64,000 nt of DNA from Paractinoplanes tereljensis. Its GTDB lineage: Bacteria > Actinomycetota > Actinomycetes > Mycobacteriales > Micromonosporaceae. The notes under the pieces are model-generated. The model was given only the letters and a program-made list of their open reading frames with translations, searched no databases and was not told where the DNA came from. Shown piece by piece: positions 39,995-48,647 of this stretch (position 1 is the first letter of the stretch; each line of letters opens with the position of its first letter). The DNA lies in assembly GCF_016862435.1 (NCBI RefSeq), contig NZ_BOMY01000023.1, forward strand, positions 62,001-126,000, in the 5' to 3' direction. Both the position numbers and the translations under genes were made by a program.

Positions 39995-40915
39995 ATGCCC
40001 CAGGCGTACGCATTCACCGCGCTCGGCGGACCCGAGGTGGAGTCGTTCCTCGACGTCCCGAAGCCCTCGCCCGGCCCCGGCCAGGTCCTGATCAAGGTGC
40101 GGGCGGCCGGCGTGAACCCGGTCGACTGGAAGAAGCGCACCGGCTACCGCCCGCAGGGAGCGCCGGAACCGAGCGTGCCGGCCGTCTTCGGCGGCGAGGC
40201 CGCCGGCGTGGTGGAGCAGGTCGGCCCGGGCGTCACCGACTTCCGCCCGGGTGACGAGGTGTTCGGCCAGACCGTGGCCGGCGGCTACGCGGAATACGCT
40301 CTGCTGCCGGCCCAGCTGACCGCCCGCCGCCCGTCCGTGGTGTCCTTCGAGGACGCGGCCACGCTGCCGATCGCCGCCGCCACCGCGCACGACGCGCTGG
40401 TCCAGCTCGATCTGCCGCCCGGCTCGACGCTGCTGATCATCGGGGTGGGCGGCGGGGTAGGGGTGGGCGCCGCCCAGATCGCCCGGCTGCACGAGATCAA
40501 CGTGATCGGCACGGCCAGCGCGGCCAAGAAGGACTTCGTCGAGCTGCTCGAGGCGGTGCCGGTCGAGTACGGCGAGGGCGTCGCCGACCGGGTCCGGGCC
40601 GCCGCCCCGGAGGGCATCGACGCGATCCTGGACCTGATCGGCGGCCCCGAGCTGGAGGAGTTGGCCGAGCTGCTCGACGACCGCACCAAGCTGGTCTCGG
40701 CGGCCGACCGGGCGACGGTGGCCCGGCTGGGCGGCGCCCCGGTCGAGCGGGCCCGCACCCGCGCGGTCCTGGAGCAGGTGGCGACCTGGGTGGCCGACGG
40801 CGTGCTCAACCCGCGGGTGGTCGAGGTCTTCACCCTGGCCGAGGCCCGCCAGGCCCTGCGCCGGGTGGAGGACGGCCACGCCCGCGGCAAGGTAGTAATC
40901 ACCAACCCAGCCTGA
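39995..40915 (+). CDS. NADP-dependent quinone oxidoreductase-like (zinc-free MDR) protein
   Basis: A 306-residue medium-chain reductase. It has the GroES-like half (IKVRAAGVNPVDWKKRTGY, GGEAAGVVEQVGPGV, GDEVFGQTVAGGYAEY) and a Rossmann half with IIGVGGGVGVGAAQIA. Zinc-binding Cys residues are absent, as in quinone oxidoreductases and enoyl reductases. It lies 10 bases after the SsuD-like gene, in one operon, and ends at a shared hairpin terminator. It may reduce an aldehyde or enone product of the monooxygenase step. Confidence 0.86.
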   Translation: MPQAYAFTALGGPEVESFLDVPKPSPGPGQVLIKVRAAGVNPVDWKKRTGYRPQGAPEPSVPAVFGGEAAGVVEQVGPGVTDFRPGDEVFGQTVAGGYAEYALLPAQLTARRPSVVSFEDAATLPIAAATAHDALVQLDLPPGSTLLIIGVGGGVGVGAAQIARLHEINVIGTASAAKKDFVELLEAVPVEYGEGVADRVRAAAPEGIDAILDLIGGPELEELAELLDDRTKLVSAADRATVARLGGAPVERARTRAVLEQVATWVADGVLNPRVVEVFTLAEARQALRRVEDGHARGKVVITNPA

Positions 40916-40920
40916 GCTGC

Positions 40921-40952
40921 GCCCGGCCGCCGTTTTTAAGAGGCGGCCGGGC
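40921..40952. terminator. Bidirectional terminator between convergent genes
   Basis: A perfect 11-base stem (GCCCGGCCGCC with GGCGGCCGGGC) around the loop GTTTTTAAGA lies between the ends of the MDR gene (plus) and the LLM gene at 40961 (minus), and can serve both. Confidence 0.75.
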
Positions 40953-40960
40953 ACTCCATC

Positions 40961-42076
40961 TCAGCCGTACCAGTGCTTGGCGAGCAGCTCGAAGGAGCGC
41001 ACCCGGTCGGCGTGGTCGTAGGTCATCGTGGTGACCAGCAGCTCGTCCGCCCCGGTGACCCGGCGCAGCGTCTCCAGCCGCTCGGCGACGTGCTCCGCCG
41101 TCCCGACGAACTGGGTCTCGACCCGGTCGGAGACCAGCTGTCGATCTTCCTCGGTCCACGCAAAGCTCGAGGCTTCCGCCGGACTTGGGTAGGGAATGGC
41201 CCCGGCCCCGGTGCGCACGCTGCGCACCCACAGCGGGTACGGAACGGCAAGTTGCCGGGCGGTCTCCTCATCTTCGGCCACGATCACGTCGGCCGAGACC
41301 ATCACGCGCGGTTCGCTCAACACCGAAGACGGTTGGAACGCCTCCCGATAAGCCGACACCGCTTCCAGCACCCGGGCCGGCGCCACGTGATAGTTGGCCG
41401 CGAACGGCAACCCCTTCGAGCCGGCCACCCGGGCGCTCTCCCCGCCGCTGGAGCCGAGGATCCAGATCTCGAGGTCGGCCCCCTCCCCCGGCACGGCCCG
41501 CGCTTCGTTACCTTCGTCGTCGGTATACGGCCCGGCGAGCAGGGTCTGGATGTCACTCAGGGCGCTGGCCAGGTCGGCCGGCTCGGCGTTGGGCTGAGTC
41601 AGCAGCTTGGCGAACAGCGCCGACCGGGACGACCGCAGGATCGGCTGGAACGAGAACGACTTGGGAATGACCAGCCCGTCCACCACCCGCGCCTCGGGGA
41701 CCTCGACCTCGGCCGGCTCGGCCAGGATCGACTTGCGGCGCTGCGCCGACCGGCCCAGTCCCAGGTCGAACCGCCCCGGATAGAGCGCGTCCAGCAACCC
41801 GAACTGCTCGACCGCACCGAGCGGGGTGAGGAAGCCGGTCTGCACCGCGCCGGACCCGAGCCGGATGTGGTCGGTGACCGCGGCGATCTGCCCGAGCAGC
41901 AGCGCCGGCTGCGAGCTGGCCACCCCCGGGGTGAGGTGGTGCTCGGCCACCCAGTAGCGGTGGTAGCCGAACTGTTCGGCCTGCCGGGCGAGGTCGAGGG
42001 TGCGGCGCAGGGCGTCGCCGGCGGTGCCGCCGGAAACGAGCCCCGACAGATCCAGGATCGACAGCGGTACGGTCAT
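40961..42076 (-). CDS. Luciferase-like (LLM) flavin-dependent monooxygenase, MsnO8 type
   Basis: A 371-residue LLM-class enzyme. The N-terminus LSILDLSGLVSGG, then YWVAEHHLTPGVASSQPALLLGQIAAVT, IRLGSGAVQTGFLTPLGAVEQFGLLDALYPGRFDLGLGR and ILGSSGGESARVA define the luciferase-like subgroup of single-component-looking flavin oxidoreductases. It lies 11 bases downstream of the ABC ATPase gene on the same strand and is the last gene of the importer operon (47019 to 40961). The operon context suggests it oxidises the imported compound. Confidence 0.84.
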   Translation of the reverse strand: MTVPLSILDLSGLVSGGTAGDALRRTLDLARQAEQFGYHRYWVAEHHLTPGVASSQPALLLGQIAAVTDHIRLGSGAVQTGFLTPLGAVEQFGLLDALYPGRFDLGLGRSAQRRKSILAEPAEVEVPEARVVDGLVIPKSFSFQPILRSSRSALFAKLLTQPNAEPADLASALSDIQTLLAGPYTDDEGNEARAVPGEGADLEIWILGSSGGESARVAGSKGLPFAANYHVAPARVLEAVSAYREAFQPSSVLSEPRVMVSADVIVAEDEETARQLAVPYPLWVRSVRTGAGAIPYPSPAEASSFAWTEEDRQLVSDRVETQFVGTAEHVAERLETLRRVTGADELLVTTMTYDHADRVRSFELLAKHWYG

Positions 42077-42087
42077 CGGTCTCTCCC

Positions 42088-43656
42088 CTACAGAGCTTCG
42101 AGCGTGGGCACTGCGCCGAGCAGCGCCCGGGTGTAGTCGTGCTGCGGCCGGTGGAAGACGTCGTCGATCGGCCCGGACTCGACGACGGCGCCGTCGTGCA
42201 TGACCAGGACCCGGTCGGCGAGGTGGTGCACGACGCCGAGGTCGTGCGAGATGAACAGCAGGGCGGTGCCGTCGGTGGCCCGGATGTCGGCGAGCAGGTC
42301 GAGCACCTGCGCCTGCACCGAGACGTCCAGCGCGGAGACCGGCTCGTCACAGATGATCAGGCTGGGCCGGGGCGCCAGGGCACGGGCGATGGCGACCCGC
42401 TGCCGCTGCCCGCCGGACAGCCGCCGGGGATGCCGGTCGAGCAGGTCGGCACCGAGCCCGACCCGCTCCAGCAGCGGTTCGACGACGGCGCCGCGCGGCA
42501 GCGCCTCGGCCACGATCCGCCGGACGGTCCAGCGCGGATCGAACGACGACAGCGGATCCTGCGAGATGAACTGCATGCGGCGGCGCAGGGCCCGGCGGCG
42601 CCGTTCCGGCACCCCGGTCCAGTCCGCGCCCTCGAACCGCACGCTCCCGGCAGTCGGCGCGACCAGCCCGAACAGCAGCTGCGCCACGGTCGTCTTACCC
42701 GACCCGGATTCCCCGACCAGCCCGACGATCTCCCCCCGCCGGACGGTCAGATCGACATCCTGTACGACGGTGTGTTTGCCGTACCGCTTGGTCAGCCCGC
42801 TCGCCTCGATGACCGCTTCCGCCGACGGCTCGATCGAAGCTGTCGAGCCGGTGCCGGAGAGCTGCCGGCCGCGAGTGGCAGCCGAGGGCACAGCCTTCAA
42901 GAGCTTTTTTGTGTACGGGTGGTCCGGCGCCGAAAGCAAGGTCCCCGTCTCGCCGGCCTCGACGATCAGCCCGTCCCGCATGACCAGAACGCGATCGGCA
43001 AGCCGAGCCACCACGGCCAGGTCATGACTGATCAGCAGGAGCGTCTCCCCGGCGGCCCGGCGCTCGGCGAGCAGGTCGAGGATCTGCGCCTGCACGGTCA
43101 CGTCGAGCGCGGTGGTGGGTTCGTCGGCGATCAGCAGCGGCGGCCCACCAGCGATGGCCGAGGCAATCAGCGCACGTTGCCGCAGCCCACCGGAAAGCTG
43201 GTGCGAGTACTGCCCGGCCCGCCGTTCGGGTTCCGGCACGTGCACGGTGCGGAGCAGTTCCCGTACTCGTTCCTTCCGGTCTCCGCGGTGACCGTGCACC
43301 CGCAGCACCTCGCCGATCTCGGCGCCCACCGTGCGCAGCGGATCGAGCGAGACGAGGGCGTCCTGCAGCACGAGACCGGCGAAGCCGCCGCGCAGCCGCC
43401 GCCACTGTTCCTCGCCGAATTGCCGTGCGTCCCGGCCGTTCACGTCGAAGCGCTCGCTGCGCACGACCGCGCCGGGGCCGGCCAGGCCGACCAGGGTGCG
43501 GGCGGTGACGCTCTTGCCGGAGCCGGACTCCCCCACGATGGCCACGCACTCGCCGGGGTGGATGTCGAGGTCGATGCCGCGCACCGCGGTCACCACCGTG
43601 CGCCGGTGCGGGAACTCGACGTGCAGATCGCGGATCGAGATCAGCGGTGTGCTCAC
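42088..43656 (-). CDS. Peptide-type ABC transporter, two fused ATPase domains
   Basis: The protein has 522 residues with two complete ABC cassettes, equivalent to DppD and DppF fused. Walker A motifs are GESGSGKS near residue 42 and GESGSGKT near 313. The signatures are LSGGLRQR and LSGGQRQR, with Walker B LLIADEPTTALD and LIICDEPVSALD. The GTG at 43656 follows GGGGAGG and overlaps the permease stop by four bases. It powers the importer made by the three genes upstream. Confidence 0.92.
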   Translation of the reverse strand: MSTPLISIRDLHVEFPHRRTVVTAVRGIDLDIHPGECVAIVGESGSGKSVTARTLVGLAGPGAVVRSERFDVNGRDARQFGEEQWRRLRGGFAGLVLQDALVSLDPLRTVGAEIGEVLRVHGHRGDRKERVRELLRTVHVPEPERRAGQYSHQLSGGLRQRALIASAIAGGPPLLIADEPTTALDVTVQAQILDLLAERRAAGETLLLISHDLAVVARLADRVLVMRDGLIVEAGETGTLLSAPDHPYTKKLLKAVPSAATRGRQLSGTGSTASIEPSAEAVIEASGLTKRYGKHTVVQDVDLTVRRGEIVGLVGESGSGKTTVAQLLFGLVAPTAGSVRFEGADWTGVPERRRRALRRRMQFISQDPLSSFDPRWTVRRIVAEALPRGAVVEPLLERVGLGADLLDRHPRRLSGGQRQRVAIARALAPRPSLIICDEPVSALDVSVQAQVLDLLADIRATDGTALLFISHDLGVVHHLADRVLVMHDGAVVESGPIDDVFHRPQHDYTRALLGAVPTLEAL

Positions 43657-44483
43657 GGGAGCCTCCCCTCGACGCGGCGTTGCAGGTGGCGGCCGACGAC
43701 GGTCAGTGCGATCACGGTGAGCGTGACGATCACGCCCGGGATGACCGACACCCACGGTGCCACACTCAGGTAGTTGCGTCCCTCGGAGAGCATCGCACCC
43801 CATTCCGGCGACGGCGGCTGGGTTCCCATCCCGAGGAAGCTCAGCCCGGCCGCGAACAGGATGGCTTCGCCGAGGCCCATGATGGCGAGCACCGGCACCG
43901 GCCCGAGCACGTTGGGCAGCACGTGCCGGAACACCAGCCGGGTCCGGGAGTGGCCGAACGCGACCGCCTGGGTGACATATCCGGCCTGCCGCACCACGAA
44001 GGTCTGGGCCCGGACCACCCGGGCGTAGTGCGGCAGGGTGGCCAGGCCGATCGCGACGACCAGGCTGACCGTGCCGGGCCCGGCGATCGCGATGAACAGC
44101 AGCGCCAGCAGAATCAACGGAAACGCCGACAGAGCGTCGAAAGACCGGGCCAAGGCCTCGTCGGCGTACCGGTGGGAGAGCCCGGCCAGCATGCCGAGCA
44201 AGACCCCGGAGAGTACGGCGAGAAGAGTTGCCGCCACCGCGATGGTCAGCGAGTGCCGGGCACCGTGCACGACCCGGTCGAAGACGTCCCGGCCGAGCTG
44301 GTCGGTGCCGAACCAGTGCGCGGCATTGGGTGCCTCGAGGACGTGGAACGGGTCGGCGGCGAGCGGGTCCCCGGCGAACAGGCCGGGCAGCGCCACCACG
44401 ACCAGCATGAGCCCGAGGAACCCGCCGGCCACCGGAACAGCACCGCCGACGCGGAGCGGCCGCCAGGAAAGCGCGACGGTCAT
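43653..44483 (-). CDS. Peptide-type ABC transporter permease (DppC-like)
   Basis: A 276-residue inner-membrane permease with about six helices. DppC/OppC features are the N-terminal FGTDQLGRDVFDRVVHGARHS and the cytoplasmic coupling loop VAFGHSRTRLVFRHVLPNV. The ATG at 44483 overlaps the stop of the DppB-like gene by four bases, and its own stop overlaps the ATPase start. Confidence 0.92.
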   Translation of the reverse strand: MTVALSWRPLRVGGAVPVAGGFLGLMLVVVALPGLFAGDPLAADPFHVLEAPNAAHWFGTDQLGRDVFDRVVHGARHSLTIAVAATLLAVLSGVLLGMLAGLSHRYADEALARSFDALSAFPLILLALLFIAIAGPGTVSLVVAIGLATLPHYARVVRAQTFVVRQAGYVTQAVAFGHSRTRLVFRHVLPNVLGPVPVLAIMGLGEAILFAAGLSFLGMGTQPPSPEWGAMLSEGRNYLSVAPWVSVIPGVIVTLTVIALTVVGRHLQRRVEGRLP

Positions 44484-45394
44484 GACGTGCTCGCCCGCAG
44501 CCGGGGGTCGACGACCAGCAGCGCCAGGTCGGCGGCGGTGTTGAGCAGCACGTAAGCGGCGGCCGAGAACACCACCACGGCCAGGACCACCGGCATGTCC
44601 TCGCTGCCGACCGCCTGCAGGGTGACCTGGCCGAGACCGGGCCGCCCGAACACGGTCTCGATGATCACGACGCCGCCGAGCAGGGTGCCGCAGAGCCAGC
44701 CGAGCAGCGAGACGGCCGGCAGGAGGGCGTGCCGCAGCGCGTGCCGGGCGAGCACCGCCCGTTCCCGCAGGCCGCGGGCTCGGGCGGTGACCACGAACGG
44801 TTCTTCCAGAGCCCGGTCGATGCCGTCCCGCAGCACCTGGGTGAGCACCCCGGCGACCGGCAGGGCCAGCGTGATCGCCGGCAGCACCAGGGCGGCCAGA
44901 CCACGGTCGCCGGAGACCGGGAACAGGCCGAACTGGAACGAGAAGACGCTCAGCAGGACCAGCCCGATCAGGAACGGCGGGGTGGAGACCAGGACCAGCT
45001 CGGCGGTCGAGCTGACCCGCCGCGACCAGGGCCGCCGGGTGGTCAGCGCGAGCAACACCGCCAGCACGATGCCCAAGCCGGCCGCGGCCAGGGCGAGTTT
45101 CACGGTCGGGAAGATCTGGTCGCCGATGACGTCGCGGACCGGTCGTTGCAGCAGGTAGGAGCGGCCGAGGTCGCCGTGCCCGAAGCGCCACAGGTAGTCG
45201 AGGTACTGCACCACCGCGGGCCGGTCGAGGTTCCACTCCTGGATGATCTGCGAGCGGATCAGCGGAGTGTCGGCGCCGTCGCCGATGATGCTGTCCACCG
45301 TGCTGCCGGGGGCCGCGAGCAGCGCCAGATAGGCGGCGGTCGCGGCGACCCAGAGCACCACCAGGCCCGCGCCGAGCCGGCGGAGCACGATCAC
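44480..45394 (-). CDS. Peptide-type ABC transporter permease (DppB-like)
   Basis: A 304-residue permease with six helices. The N-terminus LRRLGAGLVVLWVAATAAYLAL, FGHGDLGRSYLLQRPV and the coupling loop ARGLRERAVLARHALRHALLP are those of DppB/OppB proteins. Its GTG overlaps the end of the binding-protein gene and its end overlaps the DppC-like start, so the operon is fully coupled. Confidence 0.92.
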   Translation of the reverse strand: MIVLRRLGAGLVVLWVAATAAYLALLAAPGSTVDSIIGDGADTPLIRSQIIQEWNLDRPAVVQYLDYLWRFGHGDLGRSYLLQRPVRDVIGDQIFPTVKLALAAAGLGIVLAVLLALTTRRPWSRRVSSTAELVLVSTPPFLIGLVLLSVFSFQFGLFPVSGDRGLAALVLPAITLALPVAGVLTQVLRDGIDRALEEPFVVTARARGLRERAVLARHALRHALLPAVSLLGWLCGTLLGGVVIIETVFGRPGLGQVTLQAVGSEDMPVVLAVVVFSAAAYVLLNTAADLALLVVDPRLRASTS

Positions 45395-47019
45395 TTGCCG
45401 AGCCAGACGTTGTAGGCGCTGCCCGGGACACCGGCGGTGGGTTCGAAGTGCAGGCCACCCACGGTCTTGGCGGCGGCGATCTGGTCGGCCGGGGCGTACA
45501 GCGGCTGGATCAGCGCGTCGGTGGTGATCACCTTCTGCTGCAGCTCTTTGTATGACGCAGAGCGTGCCGAGTTGTCGCCGGTGGAAACGGCCTTGTCGAG
45601 CAGGCCGTCCAGGGCCGGGTCCTTGACGCCGGTGCGGTTGATCGCGCCGTTCGAGGTGAGCAGCAGGTTGAGCGCGGCCCCGACGTCGGTGTCGGCCCGG
45701 GAGTTGTCGAAGATCTCGTACTGGCCGTCGGCGAGGGCCTTGGTGGCGGTGCCCTGGTCGACGACGGCGACCTGCAGGTCGATGCCGGCGCTCTGCTTGA
45801 CCGCGGCCTGCACGGTCTGGGCGAGGATGTCACGGCGGTCCCGGACGAACGGCGCGGACTGCACGAGGCGGGCGGTCAACCGCTTGCCGTTCTTGGTGCG
45901 GAACCCGTCGCTGTCCCGGGTGGCCCAACCGGCCGCGTCCAGGGTGGCATTGGCGCGGGCGGGGTCGTTCCCGTACGTACTCTCCAGGGTTTTGTCGTAG
46001 AACGGGCTGGTCGGCCCGACCACGCTCCAGGCCCGGGTGGCGGTGCCGCGGTAGACCGCCTGCAGCACCGTGCCGACGTCGAGGGCGTCCCGGAAGGCCT
46101 GCCGCACCTTGATGTCGTCGAACGGCGCGTGCGCGGTGTTGAAGTAGTACGAGTACGCCGACCCGGAGTTGAGCCCCTTGCTCAGCGTCAGCGTCGGGTT
46201 GCCGGTGATCTGCGGTTCGTCGGTGGCCGGCACCCCCTCGATGACCTGCACCTGCCCGGAGGTGAGCGCTCCGACCCGCACCGACGACTCCTTGAGGAAC
46301 CGGTAGGTGACCTCGTCGAGGTAGGCCGGCCCGGAGTGCCCGGCGTTGGCCGGCGCCCAGTTGTAGGCCGGGTTCTTCTTGAAGTGCAGCTCCTGGCCGG
46401 GCGAGTAGCGGTCCAGGATGAACGGGCCGGTGCCGGCCAGTTCAACCCCGCCGGCCTTGAGGTTCTTGGCCGCCGTCAGCGAGGCGGGCGAGACGATCGC
46501 GCCTTGCGGCGAGGACAGAAAATCAAGGATGAGTACGTCGGGACGGGTCAGCGTGTACTTCACGGTGGCCGGGTCGACGATCTCGACGCTCTTGAGGTTC
46601 TTGAGCTGCACGGCCTTGACCGTCGGTGCGTACCCCTCGGAGAGCAGCAGGTCGGTGTTGGCCTTGACCGCCGCCGCGTCGAACGCGGTGCCGTCGCTGA
46701 ACTTCACGTCGGTGCGCAGCTTCAGCGTGTAGGCCAGGCCGTCCGGCGACGCCTCGTAACCGGTGGCCAGCCAGGGCAGATAGCCGCCCTTGTCGTCGTG
46801 GGTGAGCAGGGCCTCGAAGCTGTTCCAGACCAGCAGCCGGGCCTTGGCCTGAGCGTACTGATGCGGGTTGAGGGTGATCGGTTCGGTTTCCACGGCCCAG
46901 GTCAGCGAACCCCCGGAGGCCGGGGCGCCGGCCTCGTCGGTGGCGCCGCTGCCCCCGCCGGAACATCCCGCGAGCAGAGCGAGAGTCACGACCGTGGCAA
47001 GACGGAAGCGATGGCGCAT
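45391..47019 (-). CDS. Peptide-type ABC transporter substrate-binding lipoprotein
   Basis: A 542-residue SBP of family 5 (Dpp/Opp/Nik). The signal peptide RLATVVTLALLAGC ends in the lipobox LAGC. The mature protein shows TEPITLNPH, LLVWNSFEALLTHD, the family pattern TLKLRTDVKFSDGTAFDAAAV and VRQAFRDALDVGTVLQAVYRGTA. It begins the five-gene importer operon with an ATG at 47019 behind GGAGG. Family 5 proteins bind peptides, nickel chelates or other amphipathic small molecules. Beside flavin monooxygenases, a sulfur compound is a fair guess. Confidence 0.9.
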   Translation of the reverse strand: MRHRFRLATVVTLALLAGCSGGGSGATDEAGAPASGGSLTWAVETEPITLNPHQYAQAKARLLVWNSFEALLTHDDKGGYLPWLATGYEASPDGLAYTLKLRTDVKFSDGTAFDAAAVKANTDLLLSEGYAPTVKAVQLKNLKSVEIVDPATVKYTLTRPDVLILDFLSSPQGAIVSPASLTAAKNLKAGGVELAGTGPFILDRYSPGQELHFKKNPAYNWAPANAGHSGPAYLDEVTYRFLKESSVRVGALTSGQVQVIEGVPATDEPQITGNPTLTLSKGLNSGSAYSYYFNTAHAPFDDIKVRQAFRDALDVGTVLQAVYRGTATRAWSVVGPTSPFYDKTLESTYGNDPARANATLDAAGWATRDSDGFRTKNGKRLTARLVQSAPFVRDRRDILAQTVQAAVKQSAGIDLQVAVVDQGTATKALADGQYEIFDNSRADTDVGAALNLLLTSNGAINRTGVKDPALDGLLDKAVSTGDNSARSASYKELQQKVITTDALIQPLYAPADQIAAAKTVGGLHFEPTAGVPGSAYNVWLGK

Positions 47020-47051
47020 CTCCAACCTCCAGGTGAGCGGACTCCCTTTTT

Positions 47052-47068
47052 CCTATAGCTTAAATAGG
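47052..47068. promoter_or_regulatory. Palindrome in the importer/MFS divergent promoter
   Basis: CCTAT-N7-ATAGG sits midway in the 62 bases between the divergent binding-protein and MFS genes, in an AT-rich patch. A CCTATA block also occurs at 38929-38934, between the nitroreductase and SsuD-like genes. A shared regulator of the flavin/sulfur genes is possible. Confidence 0.4.
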
Positions 47069-47081
47069 ATATAAGCAAGGG

Positions 47082-48644
47082 GTGCGCACCAGATCAATGC
47101 CGTTAACTGTCTGTCTCGCCGCCGCGTTCACCACGCTGCTCGATCAGGCCAGCCTCAACACCGCCGTCCCGGCCCTGCGTAACTCGCTCGGGGCCGGGCC
47201 AGGGACGATCGGCTGGATCATCGCCGGTTACTCGCTGGCTTTCGGCCTCGCGCTGGTGCCCGGCGGCCGGCTCGGCGACGCGCACGGCCGCAAGTGGTTG
47301 TTCGTGGGCGGGATCACGGTGTTCAGCTCGGCCGCGATCGTGGCCGGCACCGCCCAGGCGGCCTGGCTGGTGGCGGTCGCCCGGCTGGTCCAGGGTCTCG
47401 GCGCCGGCACGGTCAACCCGCAGGTCATCGGCATCATCCAGGAGCTGTTCACCGGCCGGGAGCGCACCCGCGCCCTGGGCGCCTACTCGATCGTCGGCGG
47501 CGTCTCGGCGGTGATCGGCCCGTTCGTCGGCGGCCTGCTGATCGGCACGCTGGGAGACGAGTGGGGCTGGCGTTGCGTACTGCTGCTGAACGTGCCGTTC
47601 GGCCTGCTCACCGTGCCGCTGGCGCTCAAATGGTTCCCGTCCGGCCGGCTCAGTACCCGGCGCTCCACGCTGGACCTGCCCGGCCTGGCCGCGCTCGGCG
47701 CCGCGACGCTGTGCCTGCTGCTGCCGTTCACGCTGCCGGCCGGCCAGGGCCCGCCCCGCCCGGTGTGGTTCGCCACCGCGGTCGTGCTGGTGGCGGTGCT
47801 GATCGCCTGGGAACGCCGGTACGCCCGGTCCGGCGGCACCCCGATCCTGATGCCTGCCCTGCTGCGCCGGCCCGGCTACCGCAACGGCGTGGTCATCGCG
47901 ATGTTCCAGTTCGGCGCGAACCTGTCCGCCACCCTGGCGCTGACCCTCTACCTGCAGGAGGGCCTCGGCTGGTCGGCACTGCAGGCCGCGCTGACCATCC
48001 TGCCGAGCGCGATCACCTTCTCGGTGGCGTCGGCGCTGGGCTGGCGGGTGGTCGGCCGCTACGGCCGGATCAGCGTGTGCTGGGCTCTGATCGCCTCGCT
48101 GCTGGCGGTGATAGCGGCCGGCCTGGTCGTCGCCCTTGCCCCGGTCGCCCACCTGGCCGTCGGGCTGATCGCCACCCAGCTGGTGCTGGGCGCGGCGAGC
48201 GGCCTGATCGTCTCGCCCAACCAGGCGCTGACCCTGGGCCACGCCCCGCCCGGGGTGGCCGGCCTGGCCGCCGCGTTCCTGCAGCTGGCCCAGCGGATCT
48301 CGGCCTCGATCGGGATGGCCGCGGTGACCGGCGTGGTGCTGGCCACCATGGGCACGGCCGACAGCACCCCGGTGGTGCACGGCCTGGCCATCTGCGCGGT
48401 GATGCTGGCGGCCGGCGCGTTCGTGGCCTGGCGCGACTCAGCGGGTGGACCGGGTCGCGACGACGTCGTGCCCGGTGTCCCAGAGCAGGGTCAGCAGCGC
48501 CCGCTCCGCCGCCGCGTCAAGTCCGCCGACAATTACCGTCGTGCCGAGTTCGTCGAGCCGGGTGGCCGGTTCCCCGAACCGGTCCCGGATCAGCTCGACA
48601 AGCGAGTCGGCGAGCCGGCCCGCGACACAGAGTTCGAAGCGTGA
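47082..48644 (+). CDS. MFS drug-type exporter (EmrB/QacA-like) with an added C-terminal tail
   Basis: This 520-residue transporter has fourteen or so helices. Hallmarks are the N-terminal LLDQASLNTAVPALRNSLG, YSLAFGLALVPGGRLGDAHGRKWLFVGG (motif A) and LVQGLGAGTVNPQVIG. The transporter proper ends at about residue 448 (AFVAWRDS). The remaining seventy-odd residues are hydrophilic, of odd composition, and run antisense through the small gene at 48438-48647, so they look like read-on after loss of the native stop. The GTG at 47082 lies six bases after a TATAAG hexamer (leaderless). An ATG at 47097 is an alternative. Confidence 0.82.
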   Translation: MRTRSMPLTVCLAAAFTTLLDQASLNTAVPALRNSLGAGPGTIGWIIAGYSLAFGLALVPGGRLGDAHGRKWLFVGGITVFSSAAIVAGTAQAAWLVAVARLVQGLGAGTVNPQVIGIIQELFTGRERTRALGAYSIVGGVSAVIGPFVGGLLIGTLGDEWGWRCVLLLNVPFGLLTVPLALKWFPSGRLSTRRSTLDLPGLAALGAATLCLLLPFTLPAGQGPPRPVWFATAVVLVAVLIAWERRYARSGGTPILMPALLRRPGYRNGVVIAMFQFGANLSATLALTLYLQEGLGWSALQAALTILPSAITFSVASALGWRVVGRYGRISVCWALIASLLAVIAAGLVVALAPVAHLAVGLIATQLVLGAASGLIVSPNQALTLGHAPPGVAGLAAAFLQLAQRISASIGMAAVTGVVLATMGTADSTPVVHGLAICAVMLAAGAFVAWRDSAGGPGRDDVVPGVPEQGQQRPLRRRVKSADNYRRAEFVEPGGRFPEPVPDQLDKRVGEPARDTEFEA

Positions 48645-48647
48645 CAC
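48438..48647 (-). CDS. Small conserved-looking protein, antisense to the MFS tail
   Basis: A 69-residue protein with a compact alpha/beta pattern: strand SRFELCVAG, helix LADSLVELIRDRFG, strand TTVIVGG, then helix DAAAERALLTLLWDTG and a last strand DVVATRS. This resembles a family of roughly 70-residue actinobacterial proteins beginning with an F/YELRV strand that I know only as conserved hypotheticals. The GTG at 48647 has GAGG upstream. It lies wholly inside the last 210 bases of the MFS frame on the opposite strand. I think this is the genuine gene and the MFS tail the accident. Confidence 0.55.
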   Translation of the reverse strand: MSRFELCVAGRLADSLVELIRDRFGEPATRLDELGTTVIVGGLDAAAERALLTLLWDTGHDVVATRSTR

